64,000 nucleotides of DNA from Microbacterium capsulatum (GCF_030865425.1 NZ_JAVFCB010000012.1:33423-97422), one strand, 5' to 3'. Counted from the stretch's first letter, positions 1-9,373 are shown. The notes: generated by a model not told the origin, from the sequence alone. Numbers and translations are program-made.

Positions 1-726
1 GCCGTCGTCAGCGGCGGCGGGACCGGCATCGGCCTGGCGTCCGCATCGCGGCTCGCCCGTGACGGCTTCGACCTCGTGATCATCGGCCGCCGCGAGGGCG
101 TGCTGCAGGAGGCCGCCGCGCAGATCGTGCGGGAGACGCCCGCGGCGACGGTCCGCACGATCGTCGCCGACCTGCAGGATCCTGCGGACGTCGAACGCGC
201 CGCGGGCGAGATCGAGGGCCCGGTCGATGTGCTCCTGAACAACGCGGGCGGCAACGTCCTCGACCGGGGCGAGGGCGTCGCCGGGCTCGCCGCGCACTTC
301 GAGGCCAACTTCCGTCTCAACGTGCTGACCGCGGTGCTGCTCACCGAGACCCTGCTGCCGCGGATCACCCGGCCCGGCGGCCGGATCATCTCGATCACCT
401 CGATCGCGGCGCTGCGCGGCGCGAACGGGTACGGCGCCGCGAAGGCCGCGATCCACGGCTGGATGATGGGGCTCGCCGAGCAGATCGCCGGAGACGGCGT
501 GACCGTCAACGCGGTCGCGCCGGGCTACGTGCCCGACACCGGCTTCTGGGAGGGACGCCGCACGCCCGAGATCCGCGCCTCCCGCCTCGTCGGGGTGCTG
601 ATGAACCGCCCTGGCACGCCGGACGAGGTCGCCGGCGCCGTGTCGTACCTCGCCGGCCCCGAGGCCGGCTGGACAACCGGTCAGATCCTGCAGGTCAACG
701 GCGGCGCGCTGTTCGGCCGGGGCTGA
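1..726 (+). CDS. SDR-family NAD(P)-dependent oxidoreductase, 5' end outside window
   Basis: The frame is open from base 1, so the true start lies before the window; the GTG at 76 is internal. The visible part opens with the Rossmann glycine motif GGGTGIG, followed by NNAGG in the central sheet and the catalytic pattern SITSIAA ... GYGAAK (Ser, then Tyr-x-x-x-Lys). The C-terminal VNGGALFGRG is typical of FabG-like classical SDRs of about 250 residues, so only a few residues are missing. The substrate cannot be inferred. It ends 19 bases from the convergent Ogt gene. Confidence 0.9.
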   Translation, partial: AVVSGGGTGIGLASASRLARDGFDLVIIGRREGVLQEAAAQIVRETPAATVRTIVADLQDPADVERAAGEIEGPVDVLLNNAGGNVLDRGEGVAGLAAHFEANFRLNVLTAVLLTETLLPRITRPGGRIISITSIAALRGANGYGAAKAAIHGWMMGLAEQIAGDGVTVNAVAPGYVPDTGFWEGRRTPEIRASRLVGVLMNRPGTPDEVAGAVSYLAGPEAGWTTGQILQVNGGALFGRG

Positions 727-745
727 GCCCCACGCCACGACGACG

Positions 746-1240
746 TCAGAACAGCGCGGCGGGCAGGGCGCCCTCGTGCTCGAGCAGCCAGCGCTTCGTG
801 ACGAGTCCCTCCCCCGGCGCGCCTCCGGAGTAACCGCCGAGGCCGTCGCTCGCGACGACCCGGTGGCACGGCACGATGATCGGGATCGGGTTCGCACCCA
901 TGATGGATCCGATCCCGCGGGCCGGCACCGCCGTGCCGCTGCGTTCGGCGAGCTCGCCGTAGGTCACCGTCTCGCCGTGCCCGACCGTGTCGTACAGGGC
1001 CATCAGCACGGCGCGGGTCACCTCGGTCTGCGGGCCCAGATCGAGCGGCAGATCGAACTCGGTCCGCTCGCCGGAGAAATACTCGCGCAGCTGTCGCAGA
1101 GCTTCCGCGAGCAGCGGATCCGCCCGTCCTCCGCGCTCCGGCGCAGGCACGACCGGCCAGCCCACCCGCCGGATCGCGGCGCCGTCGCTCTGCACCGCGA
1201 GCACGCCGACGGGCGTCGCGACCGAGCCGGTGAAGATCAT
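746..1240 (-). CDS. ogt: methylated-DNA--[protein]-cysteine S-methyltransferase
   Basis: Suicide repair protein that moves the alkyl group from O6-alkylguanine in DNA to its own cysteine. The active-site motif PCHRVV lies at residues 124-129, with Cys125 as acceptor; just before it are the recognition-helix residues PARGIGS and the ANPIPI stretch. At 164 residues it is the usual size of a stand-alone Ogt without an Ada domain. The start ATG follows no strong ribosome site. It is convergent with the preceding SDR and divergent from the AhpD-like gene. Confidence 0.95.
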   Translation of the reverse strand: MIFTGSVATPVGVLAVQSDGAAIRRVGWPVVPAPERGGRADPLLAEALRQLREYFSGERTEFDLPLDLGPQTEVTRAVLMALYDTVGHGETVTYGELAERSGTAVPARGIGSIMGANPIPIIVPCHRVVASDGLGGYSGGAPGEGLVTKRWLLEHEGALPAALF

Positions 1241-1286
1241 GACGCGACCCTACCCGGAGGGTCCGACATCCGAACGGTCGAAGCGA

Positions 1287-1313
1287 TGTCACAGTTCCGC
1301 CGCCGGATCCGAC
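1287..1313 (+). promoter_or_regulatory. candidate ECF41-type promoter of the AhpD-like gene
   Basis: TGTCACA at 1287-1293 is identical to the -35 element that I recall for ECF41 sigma factors. Sixteen bases later CGAC (1310-1313) sits where CGTC is expected, so the -10 has one mismatch. The ATG of the downstream gene is 70 bases further on. ECF41 factors are known to drive their neighbouring carboxymuconolactone-decarboxylase-like gene, which is the arrangement here. Confidence 0.55.
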
Positions 1314-1382
1314 ATCTTCCGTGAGAGCCGATCCCGGCCCGGCGAGATCCGCCGAGGCGCGACGGCTCCGGAGGGAACGACG

Positions 1383-1841
1383 ATGACCAGGATCGACATG
1401 GCCCGCACCAACAAGCTCGGCTACGCCGCGGTGCTCGGCCTGGAGGGGTACTCGCGCAAGAGCGTCGAGCCCCGCCTGTACGAACTGATCAAACTGCGGG
1501 CCTCGATCCTGAACGGGTGCGGCTTCTGCGTCGACATGCACGCGACCGACGGAGCGAAGCGCGGCATCCCGCAGCGCACGCTGCACGCGGTCGGCGCCTG
1601 GCAGCACGCGAGGGGACTCTTCGAGCAGCGCGAGCTCGCGGCGCTCGCGCTGACCGACGCGCTCACGCGGCTCGGCCCCGACACGGTCACGGACGAGATC
1701 TGGGACGCCGCGGCGCAGCATTTCGACGACGGCGAGCTCGGCGGTCTGGTGCTCGCCATCTGCACGATCAACGTGTGGAACCGCGTGGCGATCGCGACCG
1801 AGATGGAGCCGCCGATCGACGACAAGCGTCCCGTCGTGTGA
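1383..1841 (+). CDS. carboxymuconolactone decarboxylase/AhpD-like protein, ECF41 partner
   Basis: A 152-residue AhpD-superfamily protein. The redox or catalytic motif is CGFC within NGCGFCVDMH, near residues 43-52. The family includes alkylhydroperoxidases and gamma-carboxymuconolactone decarboxylases; the CxxC and following His favour peroxidase or thiol-redox chemistry. ATG 1383 is chosen because GGAGGGAA lies just upstream. It is one of the three 'COE' gene classes that accompany ECF41 sigma factors, and the sigma gene follows 42 bases later. Confidence 0.88.
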   Translation: MTRIDMARTNKLGYAAVLGLEGYSRKSVEPRLYELIKLRASILNGCGFCVDMHATDGAKRGIPQRTLHAVGAWQHARGLFEQRELAALALTDALTRLGPDTVTDEIWDAAAQHFDDGELGGLVLAICTINVWNRVAIATEMEPPIDDKRPVV

Positions 1842-1870
1842 GGCCGGGACGCGGCGGGCGGGGTGCGCAG

Positions 1871-1876
1871 TAGCGT
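1871..1876 (+). promoter_or_regulatory. -10 box of leaderless sigma gene (TAGCGT)
   Basis: TAGCGT ends seven bases before ATG 1884, so the transcript probably begins at or next to the start codon. No Shine-Dalgarno is needed or seen. This supports 1884 rather than the GTG at 1863 as the start. Confidence 0.5.
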
Positions 1877-1883
1877 GGAGGGC

Positions 1884-2771
1884 ATGACCCTCGCCACGCC
1901 CGCCGCGCGCGCCTGGGAGCAGGAGCGGGGCCGGCTGATCGGCATCGCCTACCGGATGCTCGGCGACTTCGGGCACGCGGAGGACGTCGTGTCCGAGGTC
2001 GCGATCGACGCCCTGCACGAGGAGCGCACCGCCGCCGGACGGGTGCGCTCCTGGCCCGCCTGGCTGACGACCGTGTGCGTGCGGCGGTCGATCGACCGGG
2101 TCCGCGCGCTCGCCGCGCAGCGCGAGGAGTACACGGGGCACTGGCTGCCCGAACCCGTCGCCACCGCCCGCCTGCCGGAGGACGCGCTGGCCGATCGCGA
2201 GATGCTCTCGCTCGCGCTGCTGCACCTCGCCGAGCAGCTGCCGCCCGATGCCCGGGCCGCCGTCGTGCTGCACCGCGCCTACGGGATGCCCGCGACGGAG
2301 ATCGGCGAGATCCTGGAGAAGAAGCCCGCGGCGGTGCGGCAGCTGATCTCACGGGCCGAGCGGCGACTGCGCCTGGCGGACGACGCCGAGGTTCCCCGCG
2401 CCGCCGACCCCGCCGCGCTCGAGGCACTGGTCGCGGCCTTCGAGCACGGCGACGTCTCCGCCGTGCTCTCCCTGCTCGCGGACGACGCGATCCTGTGGAG
2501 TGACGGCGGCGGACGGGTGCGCGCCGCACTGAACCCGATCTTCGGCGCTGAGCGGGTGCGCCGCTTCCTCCTCGGCGTCCTCGGGAAGGCGACGGCGTTC
2601 GACCCGGCGCACCCGTTCGCGATCGCCGTGCTCGACGTGAACGGCGGGCCCGCGTTCGCCCTCACGCACTCGGGGCGGACCGACCTGCTCACGGTCGAGC
2701 TCGGGCGCGACGGGCTGATTCACGGGCTCCGTCAGGTGTGCAATCCGGACAAGCTGCGGTTCGCACTCTGA
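1884..2771 (+). CDS. ECF41-family RNA polymerase sigma factor
   Basis: A 295-residue extracytoplasmic-function sigma factor. Region 2 carries GIAYRMLGDFGHAEDVVSEV and region 4 carries PATEIGEILEKKPAAVRQLI. The three signatures of group ECF41 are visible: WLPEP between regions 2 and 4, DGGGR (family DGGGK) in the extension, and NPDKL at the very C terminus. The SnoaL-like extension of about 120 residues replaces an anti-sigma factor; in studied members it both activates and restrains the sigma factor. The inducing signal is unknown. It is downstream of its AhpD-like partner. Confidence 0.92.
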   Translation: MTLATPAARAWEQERGRLIGIAYRMLGDFGHAEDVVSEVAIDALHEERTAAGRVRSWPAWLTTVCVRRSIDRVRALAAQREEYTGHWLPEPVATARLPEDALADREMLSLALLHLAEQLPPDARAAVVLHRAYGMPATEIGEILEKKPAAVRQLISRAERRLRLADDAEVPRAADPAALEALVAAFEHGDVSAVLSLLADDAILWSDGGGRVRAALNPIFGAERVRRFLLGVLGKATAFDPAHPFAIAVLDVNGGPAFALTHSGRTDLLTVELGRDGLIHGLRQVCNPDKLRFAL

Positions 2772-2861
2772 GGCCGTTCCGTCGCGCAGGTGCCGGATCG
2801 GGCGACCGGGCTCGTCGAACCGCGATCCGAGCCGCTGGACATCCCCGGGCCGTCGATTTGT

Positions 2862-2886
2862 TAGTATCTGCGTATGAGTGCAGATA
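2862..2886 (+). promoter_or_regulatory. leaderless -10 and metal-repressor operator
   Basis: TAGTAT (2862-2867) ends six bases before ATG 2874. A perfect inverted repeat, TATCTGC (2865-2871) and GCAGATA (2880-2886), straddles the start codon. Position and form suit an ArsR/SmtB-family repressor blocking its own transcription and that of the exporter behind it. Confidence 0.6.
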
Positions 2887-3235
2887 AGCGAGCATGCGGA
2901 TACACCCCGGACAGTCCCTACGTGGAGCTGGCCGTGGAGGTGTTCTCGATGCTCGCCGATGCCACCCGGGTGCGCGTCGTGATGGCCCTCGGCGAGCACG
3001 GCGAACTGTCCGTGAACCACCTCGCCGACATCGTCGACAAGTCGCCCGCGGCGGTCTCGCAGCACCTCGCGAAGCTGCGGCTCGCGCGCATCGTGTCGAC
3101 CCGGCAGGAGGGCCAGCGGGTCTTCTACCGCCTGGAGAACGAGCATGCGTCGCGCCTCGTCGCCGACGCGATCTTCCAGGCCGAGCACTCGCTCGGCGGC
3201 ATCCCCCGCCACCACCACGCCGATCAGGACCCCCG

Positions 3236-3239
<4 letters not shown>
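2874..3239 (+). CDS. ArsR/SmtB metalloregulator, KmtR-like (Ni/Co sensor)
   Basis: A 121-residue winged-helix repressor with recognition helix SPAAVSQHLAKLRLA. The metal-site residues proposed for mycobacterial KmtR (His88, Glu101, His102, His110, His111) have equivalents with the same spacing, shifted by three: His91, Glu104, His105, His113, His114. This points to nickel/cobalt sensing rather than zinc or arsenic. An operator overlaps the start codon. Its TGA overlaps the ATG of a CDF exporter (ATGA), so the two are co-transcribed, matching the KmtR-CDF pairing known in mycobacteria. Confidence 0.85.
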
Positions 3240-4371
<1,132 letters not shown>

Positions 4372-4372
<1 letters not shown>

Positions 4373-4386
4373 CCGCCCCCGGCGGT
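4372..4386 (+). terminator. short GC stem after CDF gene
   Basis: ACCGCC, three C, GGCGGT begins at the stop codon of the CDF gene. It is only six base pairs without a T run, so it is at best a weak terminator before the next leaderless promoter. Confidence 0.3.
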
Positions 4387-4400
4387 GTCTCGAGCGGGGG

Positions 4401-4406
4401 TAGCCT
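4401..4406 (+). promoter_or_regulatory. leaderless -10 box TAGCCT
   Basis: TAGCCT, six bases, then GTG 4413. The spacing fixes GTG 4413 as the likely start of the TDT channel; the in-frame GTG at 4407 would lie upstream of the transcription start. Confidence 0.5.
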
Positions 4407-4412
4407 GTGCAC

Positions 4413-5525
4413 GTGTCCACGCCGCCCCGCGCCCCCGCCGAGGCACCGAGCACACTCGGCGGCCGGCTGGACGATGCGATCCGCGAGCTCACGCCGGGGT
4501 ACTTCGCGGTGGTCATGGCCACGGGGATCCTGTCGATCGCCATGCGCACGGACGGGTGGGAGATCGGGTCGGCGGTGCTGCTCGCGATTGCGGCGGTCGC
4601 CTTCGTGGTGCTCTGCGCGCTGAACACGGTGCGGCTGGTGCGGCATCGCAGCACCGTGGCGGCCGACTTCGCCGACCCGGCGCGGGGTTTCGGATTCTTC
4701 ACCTTCGTCGCCGCCACGTGCGTGCTGGGCACCCGGATCAGCACCGACGGAATGCAGACGGCGGCCCTCGTGCTGCTCGCGATCGGATTCCTCGCGTGGA
4801 TCGCCCTCGGATACACCGTGCCTTGGACGGCGGTGCTCGGCCGGCGCGTGGTCCCGGCGCTGAGTGCGGCGAACGGCACCTGGTTCGTCTGGGCGGTGGC
4901 GAGCCAGTCCATCGCGGTGCTCGCGGCGGGGCTTGAACCATCGACCCCGGTCGCGGTCCGGCCGACGATGGCGCTGCTCGCCGTGTTCTCCTGGTCGGTC
5001 GGCACGTTCCTCTACGGCGCGGTGGGCGTCTTCGTCGGTGTGCGGATGCTGGCCCATCCGGTCCGTCCCGCGGACCTCACCCCGCCGTTCTGGGTGGCCA
5101 TGGGAGCGACGGCGATCACGGTCGTCGCCGGGGCGCGCATCGTGGAGATGGCGGATGCGCCCATGGTCGATGCGACCCGCGGGCTCATCGCGGGGGCAGC
5201 CGTGTTCTTCTGGGCGTTCGGCACCTGGCTCATCCCGCCGCTGGTCGTGGCCGGCGTGTGGCGGCACGTGCGCCACCGCGTCCCGCTGCGCTACGAGCCG
5301 TCGCTGTGGAGCATCGTGTTCCCGCTCGGGATGTACAGCGTCGGATCCCAGCTGCTCGGCGACGTCGACCGGCTCCCGCTCGTGCACGCGATCGGATTCT
5401 GGGAGAGCTGGATCGCGCTGGCCGCGTGGACGCTGACCTTCCTCGCGATGCTGCGCGCGATCTGGCGCACGGTGCGCGGGCCGGCCCGGCGAAGCGGCGC
5501 ACGACCGGGGCCCGCGGTCAGGTGA
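4413..5525 (+). CDS. TehA/TDT-family (tellurite resistance/C4-dicarboxylate) membrane channel
   Basis: A 370-residue protein with about ten hydrophobic helices and no soluble domain. The opening LTPGYFAVVMATGILSIA is characteristic of the TDT family (TehA, Mae1, SLAC1), which are anion channels or dicarboxylate carriers; the glycine-rich helix starts and FFWAFGTWLIPP also fit. The 'tellurite' label is historical and the ion cannot be predicted. The last eight bases overlap the end of the convergent HNH nuclease gene. Confidence 0.8.
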   Translation: MSTPPRAPAEAPSTLGGRLDDAIRELTPGYFAVVMATGILSIAMRTDGWEIGSAVLLAIAAVAFVVLCALNTVRLVRHRSTVAADFADPARGFGFFTFVAATCVLGTRISTDGMQTAALVLLAIGFLAWIALGYTVPWTAVLGRRVVPALSAANGTWFVWAVASQSIAVLAAGLEPSTPVAVRPTMALLAVFSWSVGTFLYGAVGVFVGVRMLAHPVRPADLTPPFWVAMGATAITVVAGARIVEMADAPMVDATRGLIAGAAVFFWAFGTWLIPPLVVAGVWRHVRHRVPLRYEPSLWSIVFPLGMYSVGSQLLGDVDRLPLVHAIGFWESWIALAAWTLTFLAMLRAIWRTVRGPARRSGARPGPAVR

Positions 5526-7005
5526 ACATGACGCGGCGGGGTGCGGGGTCGGGATAGGAGCGGCCGAGCGGGCTGGTCCATTCCACGGTGCCGTCGGGGC
5601 GTTGCCTGGCCTGCCACCGGACGATCTCGTCGAGGTCCGGGTGCTTCAGCGCGTGGTGCGCCCGGCAGAAGCAGGCGAGATTGTCGATGCTGGTGGGGCC
5701 ACCGCGGGCGTGATCGTGGTTGTGGTCGATGTCGCAGCGGGTCGCGGGGGTGTGGCAGCCGGGGAACCGGCAGCGCTGGTCGCGGGCGCGGAGGTGACGC
5801 TTCATCGCCTCGGTCGGCGTGTACCGGTCGGTGCGGGTGATCATGCCGTCACCGTCGAGGAACAGCCGGTTCCAGCCGGACGCCCGGCCGGCGAGGTCTC
5901 GGGCGAGGTCGGGGTGGAGCGGGCCGTGCCCGTCGAGTTCGGCGAGCCGGTCGTCGTCGCCGGCGAGGGTGGTTCCGCGGACGGTGACCTGGAGGGTGGC
6001 GGTGATGCGGTCGAGCCCGGTGCCGAGCGCCTCGGACGGGTCGGAGGCGAGCAGCAGGTCGATGAAAGCGTCGGCCTCGATCTGCCGGCGGGTGCGGCCG
6101 TCTCCTGCGACGAACTCGGGCCGGGCGTCGGGTCCGACCCTCGTCGCGAGGCAGGTGTCTGCGGCGGGGTCGTGCAGGTCGTGCTCCGGGTCGAGAGCGT
6201 AGGTAGTGCCGGAGGCGATCCGTTCGAAAGCGTCGAGGCGCGGGTCATCCGGGGCCAGGTCCGCGGCGTCGACCTCCGGGGGGAAGAGCTGGCCGTCGGC
6301 GGTCGGGTCGCTGAACGCGATCCCGACAGCGGCCTCGGTCTGCGAGCGCGTGCCGGTGGCGATCGCGCCGGCGAGCCGGGTCAGGCGGTCCTTGATCGCG
6401 ACGGCGTAGATCTCGGGCAGCACGGCGGTCAGCAGCGCCATCCCGTCCTCCATCGGGCGCACCGTGATGCTCCGCTCCGCGGTCGCGCGTGCGTGCCGTT
6501 CCCTCAGCGTCTCTCCGGCGAGGGTCGCCGCGATCTGCCGGGCGTGCACCCGGGTGCGGGCGGGGGAGTCCTGCTCCGCGACGACCAGGGCCGCGTTCTC
6601 GTACAGCGCGAGCGCGTCCGCGGGAAGCCGCTCGTTGCGCACCGCGTCGCGCACGGGCTCCGCCGCGGCGACCAGGGCGCGCACATGCTGCACGGTGATG
6701 GCGCCCGCCCGCAGGGCGTCATGGATGGCCGGGAAGTGCGCCGCGACGGCCTCCGCATCCGCGAACGCCGCCTCCACCGTTCCGCGGCCCACCCGCCCCG
6801 CGGCGGCGTACTCCGCCGCCATCGATCGACGGGCCGCGTCGCGATGCTGCGGGAACTCCGCAGCATCCGCATCGAACACCGCCGCCCGCGCGGCGAGCAG
6901 CTCCGTCGCGCGGGCCTCCAGCCGAGCGATCTCCCGCCGCACCTCGACCCACTCGTCCAGCAGCGCGCCGCGATCGGCAACGGGTGGAAGTGGGAGCCTT
7001 GACAT
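5518..7005 (-). CDS. DUF222 / HNH endonuclease-signature protein (copy 1)
   Basis: A 495-residue protein with an N-terminal helical DUF222 region (about residues 20-330) and a C-terminal HNH fold near residues 405-450: CRFPGC, DIDHNHDHARGG, CFCRAHH and LKH supply the paired Cys/His metal ligands and catalytic His. The family is multicopy in Microbacteriaceae; some copies are mobile or RNA-intron-like, but the biological role is unsettled. It is leaderless, with a -10 box and an SOS-box-like palindrome overlapping the promoter. A second, clearly diverged copy lies at 16070. Confidence 0.85.
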   Translation of the reverse strand: MSRLPLPPVADRGALLDEWVEVRREIARLEARATELLAARAAVFDADAAEFPQHRDAARRSMAAEYAAAGRVGRGTVEAAFADAEAVAAHFPAIHDALRAGAITVQHVRALVAAAEPVRDAVRNERLPADALALYENAALVVAEQDSPARTRVHARQIAATLAGETLRERHARATAERSITVRPMEDGMALLTAVLPEIYAVAIKDRLTRLAGAIATGTRSQTEAAVGIAFSDPTADGQLFPPEVDAADLAPDDPRLDAFERIASGTTYALDPEHDLHDPAADTCLATRVGPDARPEFVAGDGRTRRQIEADAFIDLLLASDPSEALGTGLDRITATLQVTVRGTTLAGDDDRLAELDGHGPLHPDLARDLAGRASGWNRLFLDGDGMITRTDRYTPTEAMKRHLRARDQRCRFPGCHTPATRCDIDHNHDHARGGPTSIDNLACFCRAHHALKHPDLDEIVRWQARQRPDGTVEWTSPLGRSYPDPAPRRVMFT

Positions 7006-7011
7006 GCCCCC

Positions 7012-7031
7012 AGTCTAGAACATATCTTCGA
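7012..7031 (-). promoter_or_regulatory. -10 box and SOS-box-like operator of HNH gene 1
   Basis: On the minus strand TAGACT (7017-7012) stands six bases before the ATG. Overlapping it is TCGAAGATATGTTCTA (7031-7016), which resembles the actinobacterial LexA box TCGAAC-n4-GTTCGA, with mismatches at the sixth position of the left half and the fifth of the right half. A near-identical 16-mer (14 of 16 bases) precedes the second HNH gene. Confidence 0.5.
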
Positions 7032-7119
7032 AGAAAGGAAGGGGTGTCGTGAACCTTCTCGCGAACCGGAGAGGCCCATCCTCTCGCGATCCCCCGGCAT
7101 CCGGCGGCGGCTGACCCCT

Positions 7120-7147
7120 TTGCCGGCCCGGACGTCGCTGACAGGAT
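7120..7147 (+). promoter_or_regulatory. promoter of alcohol dehydrogenase gene
   Basis: TTGCCG (7120-7125), sixteen bases, CAGGAT (7142-7147), six bases, ATG 7154. Both hexamers are reasonable housekeeping-sigma elements and the spacing again implies a leaderless message. Confidence 0.45.
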
Positions 7148-7153
7148 GGCGGC

Positions 7154-8197
7154 ATGCGCGCGATCGTCATCGAATCAGCCCGGGGCCGCACCGCGGTCGG
7201 ATCCGTCCCGGAACCGGTCGCTCCCGCCGACGGCGTCGTCGTGCGGGTGATGGCGACCGGGTTGTGCCGCAGCGACTGGCACGCGTGGGCCGGTCACGAC
7301 AGCGACGTGGTGTTCCCGCACGTGCCAGGCCACGAGCTCGCCGGGATCGTCGTCGAGACGGGTCCCGACGTCCGGGACTGGAAGCCCGGGGATCGCGTCA
7401 CGGTGCCGTTCGTGTGCGGCTGCGGCCGCTGCGAGTGGTGCCGGTCGGGGAACGCGCAGGTCTGCCCCGACCAGCAGCAGCCGGGGTTCACCCACGCCGG
7501 CTCGTTCGCCGAGTACGTGGCGCTGCATGCGGCCGATGCGAACCTCGTCGCGATCCCCGACGGCGTGGAATTCGCCACCGCCGCGAGCCTCGGCTGCCGA
7601 TTCGCCACCGCCTATCGCGCCCTGGCCGCGCGCGCCCGCGTGCAGGAGGGAGAGTGGGTCACCGTCATCGGCGCCGGCGGCGTCGGACTCAGCGCGGTGA
7701 TGATCGCCCGTGCGATCGGGGCGCGCACGATCGCCGTCGATCGCAACCCCGAGGCCCTGGCCGTCGCCGAGGAGATCGGCGCCGAGCACACCCTGCTCGC
7801 CGGGGACGGCATCGACATCCCGACGGCGGTCTCCGCGCTGACCGGCGGCGGCAGCCACGTCTCCGTCGACGCGGTCGGCAGCGAGCAGACCAGCGCCGAC
7901 GGCGTGCTGAGTCTGCGCCGCCGCGGCCGGCATGTGCAGATCGGCCTGCTCCCCGCCGTCGAGGGCCGACCGCGGGTGCCGATGGACCGGGTCATCGCCT
8001 GGGAGCTGGACGTGCTCGGCAGCCATGGCATGTCCGCGCGCGACTATCCGCCCCTGATGGCCTTCGTCGAGCAGGGCGCGCTCCAGCCGCAGCTTCTGAT
8101 CCAGCGCACGATCGGCCTGGCCGAGGCTGCGGAACTGCTGCCCCGCTTCGACACCGCCACGGTCGCCGGCATGACGATGATCGATCCGGCGCGCTGA
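7154..8197 (+). CDS. zinc-dependent alcohol dehydrogenase (MDR family)
   Basis: A 347-residue medium-chain dehydrogenase. Catalytic zinc ligands are the Cys of GLCRSDWH (about residue 37) and the His-Glu of PGHE; the structural-zinc loop is GCGRCEWCRSGNAQVC with four cysteines. The NAD(P) fold contains GAGGVG near residue 173. The protein resembles the alcohol/acetoin/Zn-aldehyde dehydrogenase branch, but no specific alcohol can be assigned. It has its own promoter and no operon partner. Confidence 0.92.
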   Translation: MRAIVIESARGRTAVGSVPEPVAPADGVVVRVMATGLCRSDWHAWAGHDSDVVFPHVPGHELAGIVVETGPDVRDWKPGDRVTVPFVCGCGRCEWCRSGNAQVCPDQQQPGFTHAGSFAEYVALHAADANLVAIPDGVEFATAASLGCRFATAYRALAARARVQEGEWVTVIGAGGVGLSAVMIARAIGARTIAVDRNPEALAVAEEIGAEHTLLAGDGIDIPTAVSALTGGGSHVSVDAVGSEQTSADGVLSLRRRGRHVQIGLLPAVEGRPRVPMDRVIAWELDVLGSHGMSARDYPPLMAFVEQGALQPQLLIQRTIGLAEAAELLPRFDTATVAGMTMIDPAR

Positions 8198-8218
8198 TCG
8201 GCACGGCGGACCCCGGCC

Positions 8219-8557
8219 TCAGACCTCCGACGGGTCCGGCTCGAAGTACAGGTGCGCGTGCAGCGCGCAGCCGGGGTTGAACGGGGCCGCGCAGTGCGGG
8301 CAGGCCTTCACGGCGACGTACTCCGCGATCGTCAGCTCGGTCCCGCACACGCCGCAGAGCACCGCCTTGGTGTCCCGCGCGTCGTACGGCCACTGCCGCG
8401 CGACGTGTCCGGCAGCCTCCTCGTGGCAGAGATGGCACGGGTAGTACTCGCCGCAGCAGGCGAAGCGGATCGCGATGACGTCGAGGCTCGTGCGGTAGTG
8501 CACGCAGCGGGTCTGCTCGTCGACGGTGGGCCCGCGGACGACGGGGCGCTCAGGCAC
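8219..8557 (-). CDS. CHY-type zinc-finger protein
   Basis: A 112-residue protein rich in paired Cys and His: CVHYRT, CCGEYYPCHLCHEE, CGVCGTE, CPHCAAPFNPGCALHAHLYF. The order CxHY then CCxxY/F-xCxxCH is that of the CHY zinc finger, also seen in yeast Hot13 and plant RING-H2 partners; bacterial members have no settled function. The GTG start overlaps the stop of the YciI-like gene by eight bases, so the two are coupled. Confidence 0.85.
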   Translation of the reverse strand: MPERPVVRGPTVDEQTRCVHYRTSLDVIAIRFACCGEYYPCHLCHEEAAGHVARQWPYDARDTKAVLCGVCGTELTIAEYVAVKACPHCAAPFNPGCALHAHLYFEPDPSEV

Positions 8558-8864
8558 CGCGGACCGGGTGGAAGACGCGCATCGGCCGCACCGTCACGTC
8601 GCGCCACACGTCGCCGGTGACGTACGGCTCCGCGTCGTACCAGGCGCGGAACGCGGCCTCGTCGGCGAAGGAGACATGCATCGAGGATCCGATCATGCGC
8701 CCCTGATCGTCGAGGATCGCGCCGCCGCTGAGAAGCTCCCCGCGATCCGCCAGCACCTGCGCTCCCGCGAGGTGCGCGTCGCGCACTGCGAGCCGCCGCG
8801 GGAGCGCCTCGGCATCGGATCCGTCCATCGCGATGACGAGGTATTCGAGACGTTCCATGCTCAT
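8550..8864 (-). CDS. YciI-like protein
   Basis: A 104-residue ferredoxin-like alpha/beta protein of the YCII family. Typical features are LVIAMDGSDAEALPRRL...R..HL, the invariant-type SFADEAAFRAWYDAEPYVTGDVW segment and a final strand VRPMRVFHPV. Members are small dimers, a few of which are hydrolases or chlorohydrolases. The start may be ATG 8864 or ATG 8858. Translation is coupled to the CHY zinc-finger gene. Confidence 0.82.
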   Translation of the reverse strand: MSMERLEYLVIAMDGSDAEALPRRLAVRDAHLAGAQVLADRGELLSGGAILDDQGRMIGSSMHVSFADEAAFRAWYDAEPYVTGDVWRDVTVRPMRVFHPVRGA

Positions 8865-8875
8865 GGAGACAGCCT

Positions 8876-9163
8876 ACGGCGCGCACGATCGCGCACACCG
8901 GCGGCGTGATCACGAGTGCGGGCATCGTGCTCGCCGCCGTGTTCGCGGCCCTCGGCGTCCTCCCCCTGGTCACGCTCGGTCAGCTCGGCCTCATCGTGGG
9001 CGTCGGCGTCATCGTCGACACGCTCGTCGTGCGCACCGTGATCGTCCCTGCGGTCTTCGGCCTGGTGGGCGACCGGATCTGGTGGCCGGGGACGCCGCGG
9101 CGGGCGGATCGGACAGCGGCGAGCGCACCGCCCGCCCTCGTCGACGCGGAGACGCGGGACTGA
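8876..9163 (+). pseudogene. C-terminal remnant of an MMPL/RND-type transporter
   Basis: From 8876 the frame reads TARTIAHTGGVITSAGI, continues with LGVLPLVTLGQLGLIVGVGVI and DTLVVRTVIVPAVFGLVGDR, and ends in a short hydrophilic tail. This is the conserved last membrane stretch of MMPL transporters, normally 700 or more residues long. The similarity begins abruptly 12 bases outside the divergent YciI start, with no upstream body, RBS or promoter, so this is a truncated relic left by a deletion or rearrangement. Confidence 0.75.
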
Positions 9164-9243
9164 CGCCTCGGCGGTATCCCGGACCCGCATCCGGGGTACC
9201 GCCGCGCCCGGTCGTTCAGGCCTTCGGGAGTGCTCCGCCATAC

Positions 9244-9256
9244 TTGGTATGCCATA
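9244..9256. promoter_or_regulatory. GntR-like operator candidate upstream of ring-opening amidohydrolase
   Basis: TTGGTATGCCATA contains TGG-n4-CCA dyad symmetry and is followed by an overlapping perfect palindrome GCCATATGGC (9251-9260). The surrounding 9285-9335 stretch is unusually AT-rich for this window and probably holds the promoter. No regulator gene is adjacent. Confidence 0.3.
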
Positions 9257-9373
9257 TGGCGTCATCTGAGCGGGAAGACGCGTTCAGTATCCGCATCTTG
9301 GATTATGTTTTTCATATCTCGATAAGCCAACGTCGGCGAACGGCCCGTCCTGCGGGCAGCAGAAGGGATCCAC

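Noticed and set aside
681..2273. 530-residue minus-strand frame
   Set aside because: Antisense shadow of the Ogt, AhpD-like and sigma genes; Arg/Gly/Ala-biased with no domain, as expected of the complementary strand in 70 % GC DNA.
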